This document shows positions 1-7,404 of a stretch of DNA of 22,126 nt, in pieces. Made by a program: the position numbers and the translations under genes. Under the pieces are notes generated by a model that was given only the letters and a program-made list of their open reading frames with translations, was not told the DNA's origin and did no database searches. Numbering within the stretch: position 1 is the stretch's first letter; every line of letters begins with the position of its first letter. Source of the DNA: Bacteroidota bacterium (GTDB taxonomy: Bacteria; Bacteroidota; Bacteroidia; NS11-12g; UBA955); NCBI GenBank assembly GCA_018969565.1, contig JAGWYC010000005.1:1-22126 (forward strand), read 5' to 3'.

Positions 1-2
1 GG

Positions 3-794
3 TTGCTTTTGTGCTGCGTGGTAAATCTCTTCGAAGGAAACTTCAAGCCTCTCCCCTTCCTGATCAGCGCTTTGATACTGCTGAAGCCGGTTTTTGTCCT
101 GTTCATTCCTTTGAGCATATTTCTGTTCTTTAAACCGCACAAAAACCGTCTGCTTCAAGGACTACCTCTGGTTTTGTTTTTGGTAATTTCTGCATACAAT
201 AAAACGCAAACCGGCTGGTTCCACTACAGCTCCATGCCGGTGGAAAACGCCTATGAATACAATATGCGCGCGGTGATGAATCATGTGAACAGTTCGGAGG
301 AAATAGATGCATTGATGCAAACCTGGGATAAACAGTTGCATGAATTAAACTATACCGAACGGGCAGCATTTATGCAGCGCCTAAGCAGAGAAAAAATCAG
401 CGCCCATATCATGTTATATCTGTACCTGCATGTGCGGGGTGCGCTGGCAGTGCTTCTGGATCCCGGACGTTACGACCTGGTGGCGTTCTTCAGGCTCCCG
501 CAGGGCTCCGGCTTGATGGACATCAAAAAGCAATCGCAGGGTTTGCCCCCTATTCCCATGCTGTTGTATATGGGGGTATTACTTTTGTGGCGTTTGTTGT
601 TGCTTGTAATGGTTTTGCGCCTTCTGCTCCTGCAATGGCATTGGCGCCTTTTCCTTGTATTGTTCCCTGTATTGCTTCTGATGGCTGCCGCAGGACCCGT
701 AGGTTCGGCACGTTATCTGTTCCCGGCTGCTCCGCTTATTTTTGTGCTGGCCGCTGCCGGTTTTACCGCAAAGCGACGCACATTGACTGCATGA
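3..794 (+). CDS. Polytopic membrane protein, C-terminal part; probable GT-C-type glycosyltransferase (partial at 5' end)
   Basis: The reading frame is open to the left edge, so the visible 263 residues are probably the C-terminal portion of a longer gene; the first codon in frame is TTG and I do not take it as a true start. The chain has several strongly hydrophobic segments (roughly residues 1-45, 50-62, 185-212, 215-232 and 238-256) separated by a soluble stretch of about 110 residues. The end, with an ARYLFPAAPL-like segment followed by a last helix, resembles the C-terminus of GT39/ArnT-like lipid-linked sugar transferases. That assignment is an inference from topology and context, since the catalytic N-terminal Asp motif lies outside the window. 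It overlaps the next gene by four bases (ATGA), implying translational coupling, and shares the strand with an FkbM methyltransferase and a GT4 glycosyltransferase. Confidence 0.6.
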   Translation: MLLCCVVNLFEGNFKPLPFLISALILLKPVFVLFIPLSIFLFFKPHKNRLLQGLPLVLFLVISAYNKTQTGWFHYSSMPVENAYEYNMRAVMNHVNSSEEIDALMQTWDKQLHELNYTERAAFMQRLSREKISAHIMLYLYLHVRGALAVLLDPGRYDLVAFFRLPQGSGLMDIKKQSQGLPPIPMLLYMGVLLLWRLLLLVMVLRLLLLQWHWRLFLVLFPVLLLMAAAGPVGSARYLFPAAPLIFVLAAAGFTAKRRTLTA

Positions 795-1315
795 AGAAGA
801 TCCTGCTGCTGAGTGATACCCACGGGCATCTTGACGATGCCATACTGCGTCATACCGCAGAGGCCGATGAAGTGTGGCATGCCGGCGACTGGGGCGGCGG
901 ACTTTCACTCAGCGACCGGCTGTCAGGTATTAAACCTTTGCGCAGCGTTTATGGCAATATAGACGGTGCCGACTTGCGGCAGGTTTATCCTGAAACCCTT
1001 GTATTTCAACTGGAGGGATTCAAAATTCTTATGATTCATATCGGCGGATATCCCGGCCATTACCCGGCTGCTCTGCGTCAATTACTCAATAAAGAACGTC
1101 CAAACTTGTTTGTATGCGGTCATTCCCATATCCTTCGGGTTATGCGCGATCAGCAATATCAAATGTGGTGCATGAATCCGGGGGCTGCCGGCATTTCCGG
1201 ATTTCATAAAATGCGTACGATGTTACGTTTTTCCTTGCATGAAGGTCAACTGCTGGAACCGGCAGTGATTGAACTGGGTCCACGCGCTGCTCTGCACGAC
1301 AAAAGTTATATTTGA
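791..1315 (+). CDS. YfcE/MJ0936-type metallophosphoesterase
   Basis: This 174-residue cytosolic protein has the ordered motifs of small calcineurin-like phosphoesterases: SDTHG (Asp9, His11), HAGDW (Asp33), YGNID near residue 60, an IHIGG segment where the family has its metal-binding His, and CGHSH near residue 115. These bind two divalent metals, and the family hydrolyses phosphodiesters or phosphomonoesters; the natural substrate is generally unknown. The length matches the YfcE family. I chose the ATG at 791 because the protein begins directly with the MKKILLLSDTHG core; the longer frame from 587 would only add sequence lying inside the upstream gene. The ATGA overlap with the preceding membrane protein suggests an operon. 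A link to the neighbouring glycan genes is not evident from the sequence; such genes are often housekeeping passengers. Confidence 0.9.
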   Translation: MKKILLLSDTHGHLDDAILRHTAEADEVWHAGDWGGGLSLSDRLSGIKPLRSVYGNIDGADLRQVYPETLVFQLEGFKILMIHIGGYPGHYPAALRQLLNKERPNLFVCGHSHILRVMRDQQYQMWCMNPGAAGISGFHKMRTMLRFSLHEGQLLEPAVIELGPRAALHDKSYI

Positions 1316-1323
1316 AATCTGGA

Positions 1324-2142
1324 ATGCGTGTTAAATTAAGCATCATTGGAGGGCGATTGCTCAGAGGCTTTTATGAATTCTTCACCAATGCCTCTTTCCG
1401 CCGCTGGATTGGATTTATACTCACAAAACCATTGGGGAAACGCTACAAACCTTGTGTTTTTCGATGGTTTGGTGCTGAGTTTCGTGTTCCTGATGCGCTG
1501 TCTTTCTTCTGGCAATACCATGAAATCATGGTGCGGAAAGCCTACCATTTCCCTTCCTCCATTCCGGAACCTGTAATTTATGATTGTGGCAGCAATGTTG
1601 GACTCAGTCTTTTCTCATACAGAATGCAACATCCGCATTCCCGACTGGTTGCCTTCGAGCCGGACCCTAAGGTTTATGCCTTGCTGGAGAAGAACATTCG
1701 TGCCAATCATTTGAGTCCGGTAGAACTCTTTCAGGCCGCAGTCTGGAAGAATAACGGTTTTATGAATTTCAACAGCGAAGGTGCCGATGGTGGGGCATTG
1801 GGCAGCGGCACGCTGGAAGTACGGACCATTGACCTGGGCCAAATGTTGCATGCCGAGCAAAGGGTTGATTTCCTGAAGATGGATATTGAAGGCGCCGAGC
1901 GAATCGTGCTGCCTCATATTCGTCCCCATCTTCATAAAATCAAACATATGTTCATTGAATACCACAGCTTCCCCAATGAGCCACAGGAACTACATCGAAT
2001 CCTGCAGATATTGTCGGAAGAGGGTTTTACCTATTATCTGGAAACCGATGTGCGACGTAAGAATCCATTTACACCAAGAACTACAGCCGCAGGGGCGCCC
2101 GAGTTTCAGACGAATGTTTTCGCGGTGAACATGAATTCATGA
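1324..2142 (+). CDS. FkbM-family SAM-dependent methyltransferase
   Basis: The product has 272 residues. A class I methyltransferase core is visible: YDCGSNVGLS at about residues 86-95 is the SAM-binding glycine motif I, VAFEPD at 109-114 holds the acidic ribose-binding residue, and FLKMDIEGAE near 184-192 is the hallmark of the FkbM family, which O-methylates hydroxyl groups, often on sugars or polyketides. No signal peptide or membrane segment is evident, so it should be cytosolic. The ATG at 1324 is preferred; an in-frame TTG at 1312 overlaps the stop codon of the phosphoesterase gene and would add four residues. Its end overlaps the next gene by four bases (ATGA). With a GT4 glycosyltransferase directly downstream, methylation of a glycan or a glycan precursor is the likely job; the acceptor cannot be read from the sequence. 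Confidence 0.88.
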   Translation: MRVKLSIIGGRLLRGFYEFFTNASFRRWIGFILTKPLGKRYKPCVFRWFGAEFRVPDALSFFWQYHEIMVRKAYHFPSSIPEPVIYDCGSNVGLSLFSYRMQHPHSRLVAFEPDPKVYALLEKNIRANHLSPVELFQAAVWKNNGFMNFNSEGADGGALGSGTLEVRTIDLGQMLHAEQRVDFLKMDIEGAERIVLPHIRPHLHKIKHMFIEYHSFPNEPQELHRILQILSEEGFTYYLETDVRRKNPFTPRTTAAGAPEFQTNVFAVNMNS

Positions 2143-3317
2143 AGATAGTCCACCTGAATACTAATGCATCCGGTGGCGCGGCCACGGCCTGCTTCAGGTT
2201 GCACAGGGCCTTGCTGGAGGCCGGTGCTGATAGCAGGGTACTCACCCTAAAAAGAGGCTATTCCAAAGAAGATGCCCGCATCAGCTCCTGGGAGAGCTTC
2301 CAACCCCGAGGTTTCCGGTTCAGAGATACCTGGAATCGTGTCCGAAACAAACTGAAGACCCTGGGAAAGCCTTCGTTCTTCTTCAGCAGTCCCTTTTCGG
2401 TATTTCCTGTGGAAGATCATCCCTGGGTGAAGGAGGCTGACATTGTTCAGTTGCACTGGGTGGCGAAGTTTATTGATTACAGGCGTTTTTTCAGGACGGG
2501 TAAGCAATATGTTTGGACGCTCCATGACATGCAGCCCTTCAGCGGTGGTTACCACTACACCGGCGGATTCAACTTTGAGGCTTACCAAAACCTGATTCGT
2601 CGCAATGAAGCCATGAAGCTGGAAGCGCTGAAAGGAATTGACTTACAGCCTGTGGCACCATCAAAATGGCTGGCCGATATTGCTGCAAAGTCGGCTGTCT
2701 TTTCGCAATTTGGCTGTGCGCACATTCCAAATTGTATTGACACACGCATATTCAGGCCCGCCAATATTCTGGAACTGCGCCGCGCTCTGGGATGGCCGGA
2801 ACATAAAAAAGTGTTGTTGTTTCTGGCCGAAAATCTGGATGAACCCCGAAAGGGCTTTGCACTGCTCCTTGAAGCCCTGCGCCATATTAACCTGTCGGAA
2901 ACCCTGCTGGTAGCCGTCGGGAAATCACCGGTCGGTCTGGAAGGCCTTCCCTACATTCATATACCGTTCACTACCGATGAACAAAAGTTAGCCAAAATAT
3001 ACGCGGCTGCCGATTATTATATCACCCCAAGCCTTGAAGACAATCTACCCAATACCGTGATGGAAGCACTGGCCTGTGGCACCCCGGTTATTGCCTTTCA
3101 CACCGGAGGCATTCCGGAAATGGTGCAACACGGTTTTAATGGGTTTCTCTGTGAAGAAAATACATCGGCATCCCTGAGGTTACAGATTGAAGAGGCATTG
3201 CGTTTTGAGCATTTGGCCTTGATGTCTCAGCAGGCGGAAGATTCCGTGCAGGAGCGTTATCGCTTCCCAATTATCGCACAGGCGTATCTTCAGCTCTACC
3301 AAAAACTGTTGAAATAG
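2139..3317 (+). CDS. Glycosyltransferase family 4 (GT-B fold)
   Basis: This 392-residue protein has the two-domain GT-B plan. The N-terminal Rossmann domain opens with MKIVHLN followed by a glycine-rich SGGAATA loop at 11-17, typical of acceptor-side GT4 domains. The C-terminal domain binds the nucleotide sugar: KVLLFLAE near 224-231 starts it, and the retaining-GT signature runs from PSLEDNLPNTVMEALACG near 297 to the TGGIPE region, with Glu300 and Glu309 in the E-x(n)-E position. There are no membrane spans; such enzymes act at the inner face of the cytoplasmic membrane. The sugar and acceptor are not predictable. The ATG overlaps the stop of the FkbM gene (ATGA), and the stop lies three bases before a small membrane-protein gene, so all appear to belong to one transcript making a surface polysaccharide or glycolipid. 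Confidence 0.92.
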   Translation: MKIVHLNTNASGGAATACFRLHRALLEAGADSRVLTLKRGYSKEDARISSWESFQPRGFRFRDTWNRVRNKLKTLGKPSFFFSSPFSVFPVEDHPWVKEADIVQLHWVAKFIDYRRFFRTGKQYVWTLHDMQPFSGGYHYTGGFNFEAYQNLIRRNEAMKLEALKGIDLQPVAPSKWLADIAAKSAVFSQFGCAHIPNCIDTRIFRPANILELRRALGWPEHKKVLLFLAENLDEPRKGFALLLEALRHINLSETLLVAVGKSPVGLEGLPYIHIPFTTDEQKLAKIYAAADYYITPSLEDNLPNTVMEALACGTPVIAFHTGGIPEMVQHGFNGFLCEENTSASLRLQIEEALRFEHLALMSQQAEDSVQERYRFPIIAQAYLQLYQKLLK

Positions 3318-3320
3318 TCT

Positions 3321-3482
3321 ATGCCACGCAAATGGGGACTATTTCTCCTGTTCGGAGCCCTGGTTTACCTGTTGGCTACCCGGGCCGGAATCACCCAATT
3401 ACCGATTTTCCGCCTGAGTGGTAAAATGATGGCGGTTTTGTTGCTCCTGCTTTTGGTGCGGAGGGCTTGGGGAAAATGGTAG
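3321..3482 (+). CDS. Small two-helix membrane protein (53 aa), unknown function
   Basis: An ATG three bases after the GT4 stop opens a 53-codon frame ending in TAG. The predicted peptide begins MPRKWG, has a hydrophobic segment at about residues 5-21 (LFLLFGALVYLLA), a short polar connector (TRAGITQLPIFRLSGK), a second very leucine-rich segment at about 36-46, and a basic tail RRAWGKW. Two membrane helices with positively charged ends fit a small inner-membrane protein. The close spacing, the same strand and a membrane-like composition that would be unlikely in random sequence support a real gene, probably translated from the upstream message. I do not recognise a family. It could be an accessory or assembly subunit for the glycan machinery, or merely a chance frame; conservation would decide. 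Confidence 0.55.
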   Translation: MPRKWGLFLLFGALVYLLATRAGITQLPIFRLSGKMMAVLLLLLLVRRAWGKW

Positions 3483-3643
3483 GTGCGACAGCTGTCATGG
3501 TGAGCCTGTCGAACCATAAGGATTTAGTTGTCCTATGATGGTTCGATTTCTATGACCTACGCAAGTTCATTTTGGTAATTTTTTTCATAGAGCCGATTTT
3601 GATTTACGCAGGCAAAAACGCGGTGGCTCACCACTACAGTGCT
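3483..3643. repeat. Convergent intergenic region with nested inverted repeats
   Basis: This 161-bp gap separates two convergent transcripts. It holds a perfect palindrome GACAGCTGTC (3487-3496). An imperfect hairpin follows, with arms CGAACCAT (3510-3517) and ATGGTTCG (3538-3545); further pairing of AGGA/TCCT lies inside. An outer pair is GGTGAGCC (3499-3506) with GGCTCACC (3625-3632), the latter sitting in a short GTGG/CCAC hairpin before the prfB stop. The stretch ATGGTGAGCCTGTCGAACCA resembles a dispersed intergenic repeat (GGTTCGACAGGCTCACC on the other strand) that I recall from many bacterial assemblies; I cannot check that here. Functionally it may act as a bidirectional terminator or transcript-end stabiliser. 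No convincing T-tract follows a strong stem, so I do not call it an intrinsic terminator. Confidence 0.5.
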
Positions 3644-4742
3644 TTAATTCTTCTTCTCTGCTCCGCTGAACTGCAGCAGGTATGATTTGATGAAGGGCCA
3701 CAGAGCGCCGTCCATCACTTCCTGGATATTGCTGGTTTCTTCACCGGTGCGCACGTCTTTCACCAGTTTATAGGGGTGAAACACGTAGTTGCGTATCTGT
3801 GAACCCCATTCAATCTTCATCTTGGAATCCTCAATAGCTGCTCTTGCGGCATTGCGTTTCTGCACTTCCATTTCATACAAACGGCTCTTCAGCATTTGCA
3901 TGGCGCGTTCGCGGTTTCCGCCCTGGGTGCGTTCAACCTGGCAGACCACCACGATGCCCGTCGGAATATGCGTCAACTGCACCTTGGTTTCCACCTTGTT
4001 TACGTTCTGACCGCCGGCTCCGCCGCTTCGGCTGGTATGGAGTTCCACATCGGCGGGCTTGATTTCTATTTCAATGGTATCATCTACCAACGGATATACA
4101 TAAACGCTGGCGAAACTGGTATGTCGGCGCTGATTGCTGTCAAAAGGACTGATACGCACCATGCGGTGCACCCCATTTTCGCTTTTCAGGTATCCGTAGG
4201 CAAAATCACCTTTTATTTCCAGCGAAACACTTTTAATACCGGCAACTTCCCCATCGGTGCGCTCCAGTTCCGAAATACTGAACCCGTTCTTCTCGGCGAA
4301 CATGATGTACATACGCATCAGAATTTCGGCCCAGTCGCAGCTTTCAGTTCCACCTGCCCCCGCGTTGATTTCCAACACACAGCCCAGATGGTCTTCCTCG
4401 TTTTGGAGCATATTCTTGAACTCCAGGTTTTCCAGCAGTTCGAGTACCATGCCATAATGCCGATCAACTTCATCGGAAGTCACATCGCCGGCTTCTTCAA
4501 ATTCACGCAACACTTCAAGGTCGGCCAATTCCTTTTCAATATGCTGAAAGGCATCAGTCCAGACCTTTTTCTCCCTGATTTTTTTTAAATGCGCTTCCGC
4601 TTTTTTGGGGTCATTCCAGAAACCCGGATCCAGGGTCTGGTGTTCCTCGTCCTGTATTTCAATCAGCTTCCTATCGACGTCAAAGATACCTCCTCAGGGC
4701 CTCAGCACGGCCCCTTATATCCTTGAATTGCTCATTATTCAT
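3644..4742 (-). CDS. prfB: Peptide chain release factor 2 (RF2), expressed through a programmed +1 frameshift
   Basis: RF2 recognises UGA and UAA stop codons and triggers peptide release on the ribosome. The gene is split between two frames. A first frame starts at the ATG at 4742-4740, encodes 20 residues (MNNEQFKDIRGRAEALRRYL) and hits TGA at 4682-4680. A +1 shift at CTT-T-GAC continues with DVDRKLIEIQ for 345 residues to the stop at 3644. The total of 365 residues equals the usual RF2 length. The stop-recognition motif SPF falls at about 198-200 and the catalytic GGQ at about 243-245 (SGGAGGQNVNKVET). A call starting at the TTG at 4528 would lose 71 N-terminal residues. A TATTTTCG element at 4754-4747 resembles the Bacteroidota -7 box and would give a very short leader. 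The gene lies 49 bp downstream of the CAP-protein gene on the same strand. Confidence 0.96.
4679..4694 (-). promoter_or_regulatory. RF2 programmed +1 frameshift site
   Basis: Read on the minus strand the site is AGGAGG (4694-4689), TAT, CTT (4685-4683), TGA (4682-4680), C (4679). The internal Shine-Dalgarno-like hexamer lies three bases before the slippery CTT, and the in-frame UGA is followed by C, the weak termination context. This is the canonical RF2 autoregulatory arrangement: when RF2 is scarce the UGA is read slowly and the ribosome slips +1, restoring RF2 synthesis. Both frames are intact around it, so it is not a sequencing error or a pseudogene. Confidence 0.96.
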
Positions 4743-4791
4743 GCCGCGAAAATACAAAGGCAACGGGCATTTTTTCAGGCAAGCAGGAAGT

Positions 4792-7050
4792 TCAGGATGG
4801 ATTCAGGTCAAGCACAGTGACAGTATAGTTCCAGGTTTTCTTGCCATTGGCCGATTTAACCTGCACTTTAAATACCGATTTATCGGCAATTGTCTTCACG
4901 TCAATCGCGGGTTTCCAAACCAATGTAGAGAGCGGGTAAAGCGCGCTGTAAGGCTGGATTTCGCAAGGAATATCTTTTCCTGCAGCATCTGTCATTTTCA
5001 CGGTTGCACCTTCCAGATTTTCGTAACATCCGAAAGACCAGCGGTCGAACAGCAGTCTTTTGGCCACAAAACCCTTGTTTGGCCAGGCAATGAAGCTGTT
5101 TTTATATCGGGAGGAATCGCGGTTTCCGGCATCATCCAGCACCCAGAGGGCGGTAAATCCTTTGCTTGATCCATGCCCGAGGGCATAAGCCTGCGGATTA
5201 AGCAGCCAGCGACGGTTGCCACAACTTGGGTTGTCATTGTCATCCATGGCACTGGTCACACCGATCACCGTGTTAACACCGGCAACGGGAATGCTGTTTC
5301 TGGCTGCCAGGTTGGCTTCTTCTGTAAAACAGCGGTGAAACTTGTCTATTTCATGCGAAGCCGTACCGGTTACTTCCCAGGCCAGCGCAGCCTGCTGGCA
5401 CATGCGGTTCTTTTCGGGTGAAAGGATGATGGGATCCAACACACCGGCGTTGCGTCGGAAAAAGTTGATGCGTTCCTCCACCTTCTTCTGAATTTCGTCT
5501 GAAACGGTGCCAGGATTGCACAAAGTTCCGGAACCATTCCAGGCATAGTTCTTCACTCGGGTTTCAAAATATCCGTAGCGGAAATCTGCTGTTACCAGTT
5601 TCTCCAGATAGATTGGCAGGGTGAACGATGCCGGATCAAAGGCTTCAAGCTTGCGATAGGCCACCCAGGCGGCGCTCATGTCGGCTTCCTTCATGGCCAT
5701 ATCCATCCAGCGCAGTAACAGACGCACATGAGTGGTTTTCAACTGCATGGCCGCCATGGTTTTCGCATCTTTGGCATATTCGGCCAGAAGCGACTCACTC
5801 AGGAAGTTGAGGGCTGCCAGATCATTGTATTTCAGCGAATCTTTTTTTAGCTGGTTGAAATATCTCAGGCGGAATTGTTGCATGGCAACCTTCCTTTCGT
5901 CCAGCATGGTCCAGGCATGCACCAGTCCTACAGGCAGGCTGTCCAGTTCCGTCCAGGTGCGGGCATCTGCCGCATCTTTACAATCGCCGCAAACCTGTCG
6001 CAGGTAGTGTTTATAACTCAGAGCCGCAGCGGTAAAAGCATTTCGTTCGGCATAGTATTTCCATACCCGATTGGCTATATCCGCCGGTTTTGCCAAAAGG
6101 AAAAAGTCGGCGCTGTTTCGGGCATTTCTTTTGTATAGCGCGGCTTTATCTGATACGAAACGTTCCAGCAGTTTGCGCGCCGTAATTACATCGCCCGCGT
6201 TTGCCGCATTACGGATGCGAAACAGATAATAGGCATTTTGGTTGTACAGAAAGAAGGAATCGGCCGGCGCCTGTTGCAGTCCCTTGTTTACCGCCTCAAT
6301 AAAGGGGTCGGATATGGGGGTTGTTTCCACATCGTGCTTCAGAATGTTCACCTGCATTGAGGCCAACATGGCATTCTTAGGAAACATCTTCATCCCGTAT
6401 TCAGCAATATATCTGGCCGAATCAAAAAGGTTTCGCTCCATGTAATATTTGCCGAGCATTTCGAAAGGCTCACGGCAGAAGGTGTGAAACAGCATAGAAT
6501 CGCGGAAGGCATCAATCTGCCATCTGACTGCTTCCCGCAAAACCGGAAGTGCATCGCGCTCCTGCCCTGCCTTCATGTAGCATACACCTGTCATGGAATA
6601 GCTGAGCGTATCTCCGGAGAGGTCGTATCCAAATTTGAACGATTGGATGGCGCGGAAATATTTTTCCTGTCCATAGTTAGACCAGGCTTCCTTGTTGTTG
6701 GCATCTTTAAGACCGCGCAATACCGGCATAAACTGGCGGGTATAACGTCCGGACTTGTCGTAGTTGCGGGCCTTGAGCGCTGATTTCACTGCATCCTTAA
6801 GGGCAGAGGGGTTCTTGACCGTGTACTTCTCATTTTTCTGAAGTTCAAACAGCGCATTGGCTTTGATAAACCAGGCCAGAGGACTTTTCGCCGTGGCTTC
6901 GTCTTTGATGGCATTTTCGGCCTGACCCAAGGCCCTTTCATATTGATTGAGTTTCAGCGCATTGAGTCCGTTGGTTTCAGCTTTTGATTGAGCAGAAACA
7001 CTGAGGAAAAGCGGCAATAAGGTGCCAAGAGAGATTGTGTACTTCAGCAT
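4792..7050 (-). CDS. Secreted TPR-like repeat protein with C-terminal CAP (SCP/PR-1) domain
   Basis: The 752-residue product starts with a signal peptide (MLKYTISLGTLLPLFLSVSA, then Q), so it is exported. I chose the ATG at 7050; a GTG six bases upstream is the alternative. Residues about 25-500 are helical and Ala/Leu/Tyr-rich, with repeats suggestive of TPR units (for example NALKLNQYERALGQAENAIK near the N-terminus and CYMKAGQERDALPVLREAV further on). From about 515 a CAP-like domain follows: EERINFFRRNAG, then LSPEKNRMCQQAALAW, AGVNTVIG and a NRRWLLNP segment. The last 90 residues look like a small beta domain. CAP domains have varied roles (adhesion, sterol or lipid binding, peptidase-like), so no reaction is assigned. 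It follows the ABM gene on the same strand after about 50 bp. Confidence 0.75.
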   Translation of the reverse strand: MLKYTISLGTLLPLFLSVSAQSKAETNGLNALKLNQYERALGQAENAIKDEATAKSPLAWFIKANALFELQKNEKYTVKNPSALKDAVKSALKARNYDKSGRYTRQFMPVLRGLKDANNKEAWSNYGQEKYFRAIQSFKFGYDLSGDTLSYSMTGVCYMKAGQERDALPVLREAVRWQIDAFRDSMLFHTFCREPFEMLGKYYMERNLFDSARYIAEYGMKMFPKNAMLASMQVNILKHDVETTPISDPFIEAVNKGLQQAPADSFFLYNQNAYYLFRIRNAANAGDVITARKLLERFVSDKAALYKRNARNSADFFLLAKPADIANRVWKYYAERNAFTAAALSYKHYLRQVCGDCKDAADARTWTELDSLPVGLVHAWTMLDERKVAMQQFRLRYFNQLKKDSLKYNDLAALNFLSESLLAEYAKDAKTMAAMQLKTTHVRLLLRWMDMAMKEADMSAAWVAYRKLEAFDPASFTLPIYLEKLVTADFRYGYFETRVKNYAWNGSGTLCNPGTVSDEIQKKVEERINFFRRNAGVLDPIILSPEKNRMCQQAALAWEVTGTASHEIDKFHRCFTEEANLAARNSIPVAGVNTVIGVTSAMDDNDNPSCGNRRWLLNPQAYALGHGSSKGFTALWVLDDAGNRDSSRYKNSFIAWPNKGFVAKRLLFDRWSFGCYENLEGATVKMTDAAGKDIPCEIQPYSALYPLSTLVWKPAIDVKTIADKSVFKVQVKSANGKKTWNYTVTVLDLNPS

Positions 7051-7100
7051 GTTCACAGATACAAAAGAACGGCATGAAGGCAGCTTGATGCAAGAAAATT

Positions 7101-7403
7101 CTAATTCCTCACGTCTTGCAATTGGAGTAGGCTGAAAGCCTGTGCTTTTTCCTCAAACAGTACTTTTGTCCGTTTCCAGGTATGCGCAAAAAAATCAGAA
7201 TCGCGATAACGGTTTAAATCTGCCTCACTGTTCCAGCGGCTGTGGGTGTACAGCACGCATGGATTCCCTGCATCCTGCATCAGTTTCAGTTCCTCGCAAC
7301 CGGGGAAGTTCCTGATATGTTGTTTCACCTCATCGAACAATTGCAGAAAATCCGAAAGTGATTCGGGGCGAAAGTGCATGCGTACAATTCTGAGTAAGCT
7401 CAT
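7101..7403 (-). CDS. Antibiotic biosynthesis monooxygenase (ABM)-fold protein
   Basis: This is a 100-residue ferredoxin-like alpha/beta protein. It shows the ABM pattern: an N-terminal strand LLRIVRMHF, a helix with FLQLFDEVKQHIRNFPGCEELKL, a strand CVLYTHSRWNSEADLNRY, and the late SDFFAHTWKRTKVLFEEK helix seen in YgiN/HmoA-like small proteins. Members act as quinol monooxygenases, haem-degrading enzymes or stress proteins; none of these can be fixed from the sequence. The ATG at 7403 is preferred over an upstream in-frame TTG at 7418, because it begins exactly at the fold and lies one base after the stop codon of the DUF62 gene (TGA-A-ATG). That spacing indicates translational coupling in a two-gene operon. 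Confidence 0.82.
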   Translation of the reverse strand: MSLLRIVRMHFRPESLSDFLQLFDEVKQHIRNFPGCEELKLMQDAGNPCVLYTHSRWNSEADLNRYRDSDFFAHTWKRTKVLFEEKAQAFSLLQLQDVRN

Positions 7404-7404
7404 T

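Noticed and set aside
587..790. Upstream extension of the phosphoesterase frame
   Set aside because: The extra 68 residues overlap the membrane-protein gene and have no phosphoesterase similarity; the conserved protein begins at the ATG at 791.
3483..3643. Insertion-sequence remnant or tRNA between the convergent genes
   Set aside because: No transposase fragment, target-site duplication or cloverleaf could be found; only short inverted repeats are present.
3896..4588. Plus-strand open frame of 230 codons opposite prfB
   Set aside because: It is antisense to the conserved RF2 sequence, including the GGQ region, and shows no family signature or upstream signals.
4679..4742. Frameshift mutation or assembly error in prfB
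   Set aside because: The exact AGGAGG-TAT-CTT-TGA-C arrangement and the correct total length show a programmed frameshift.
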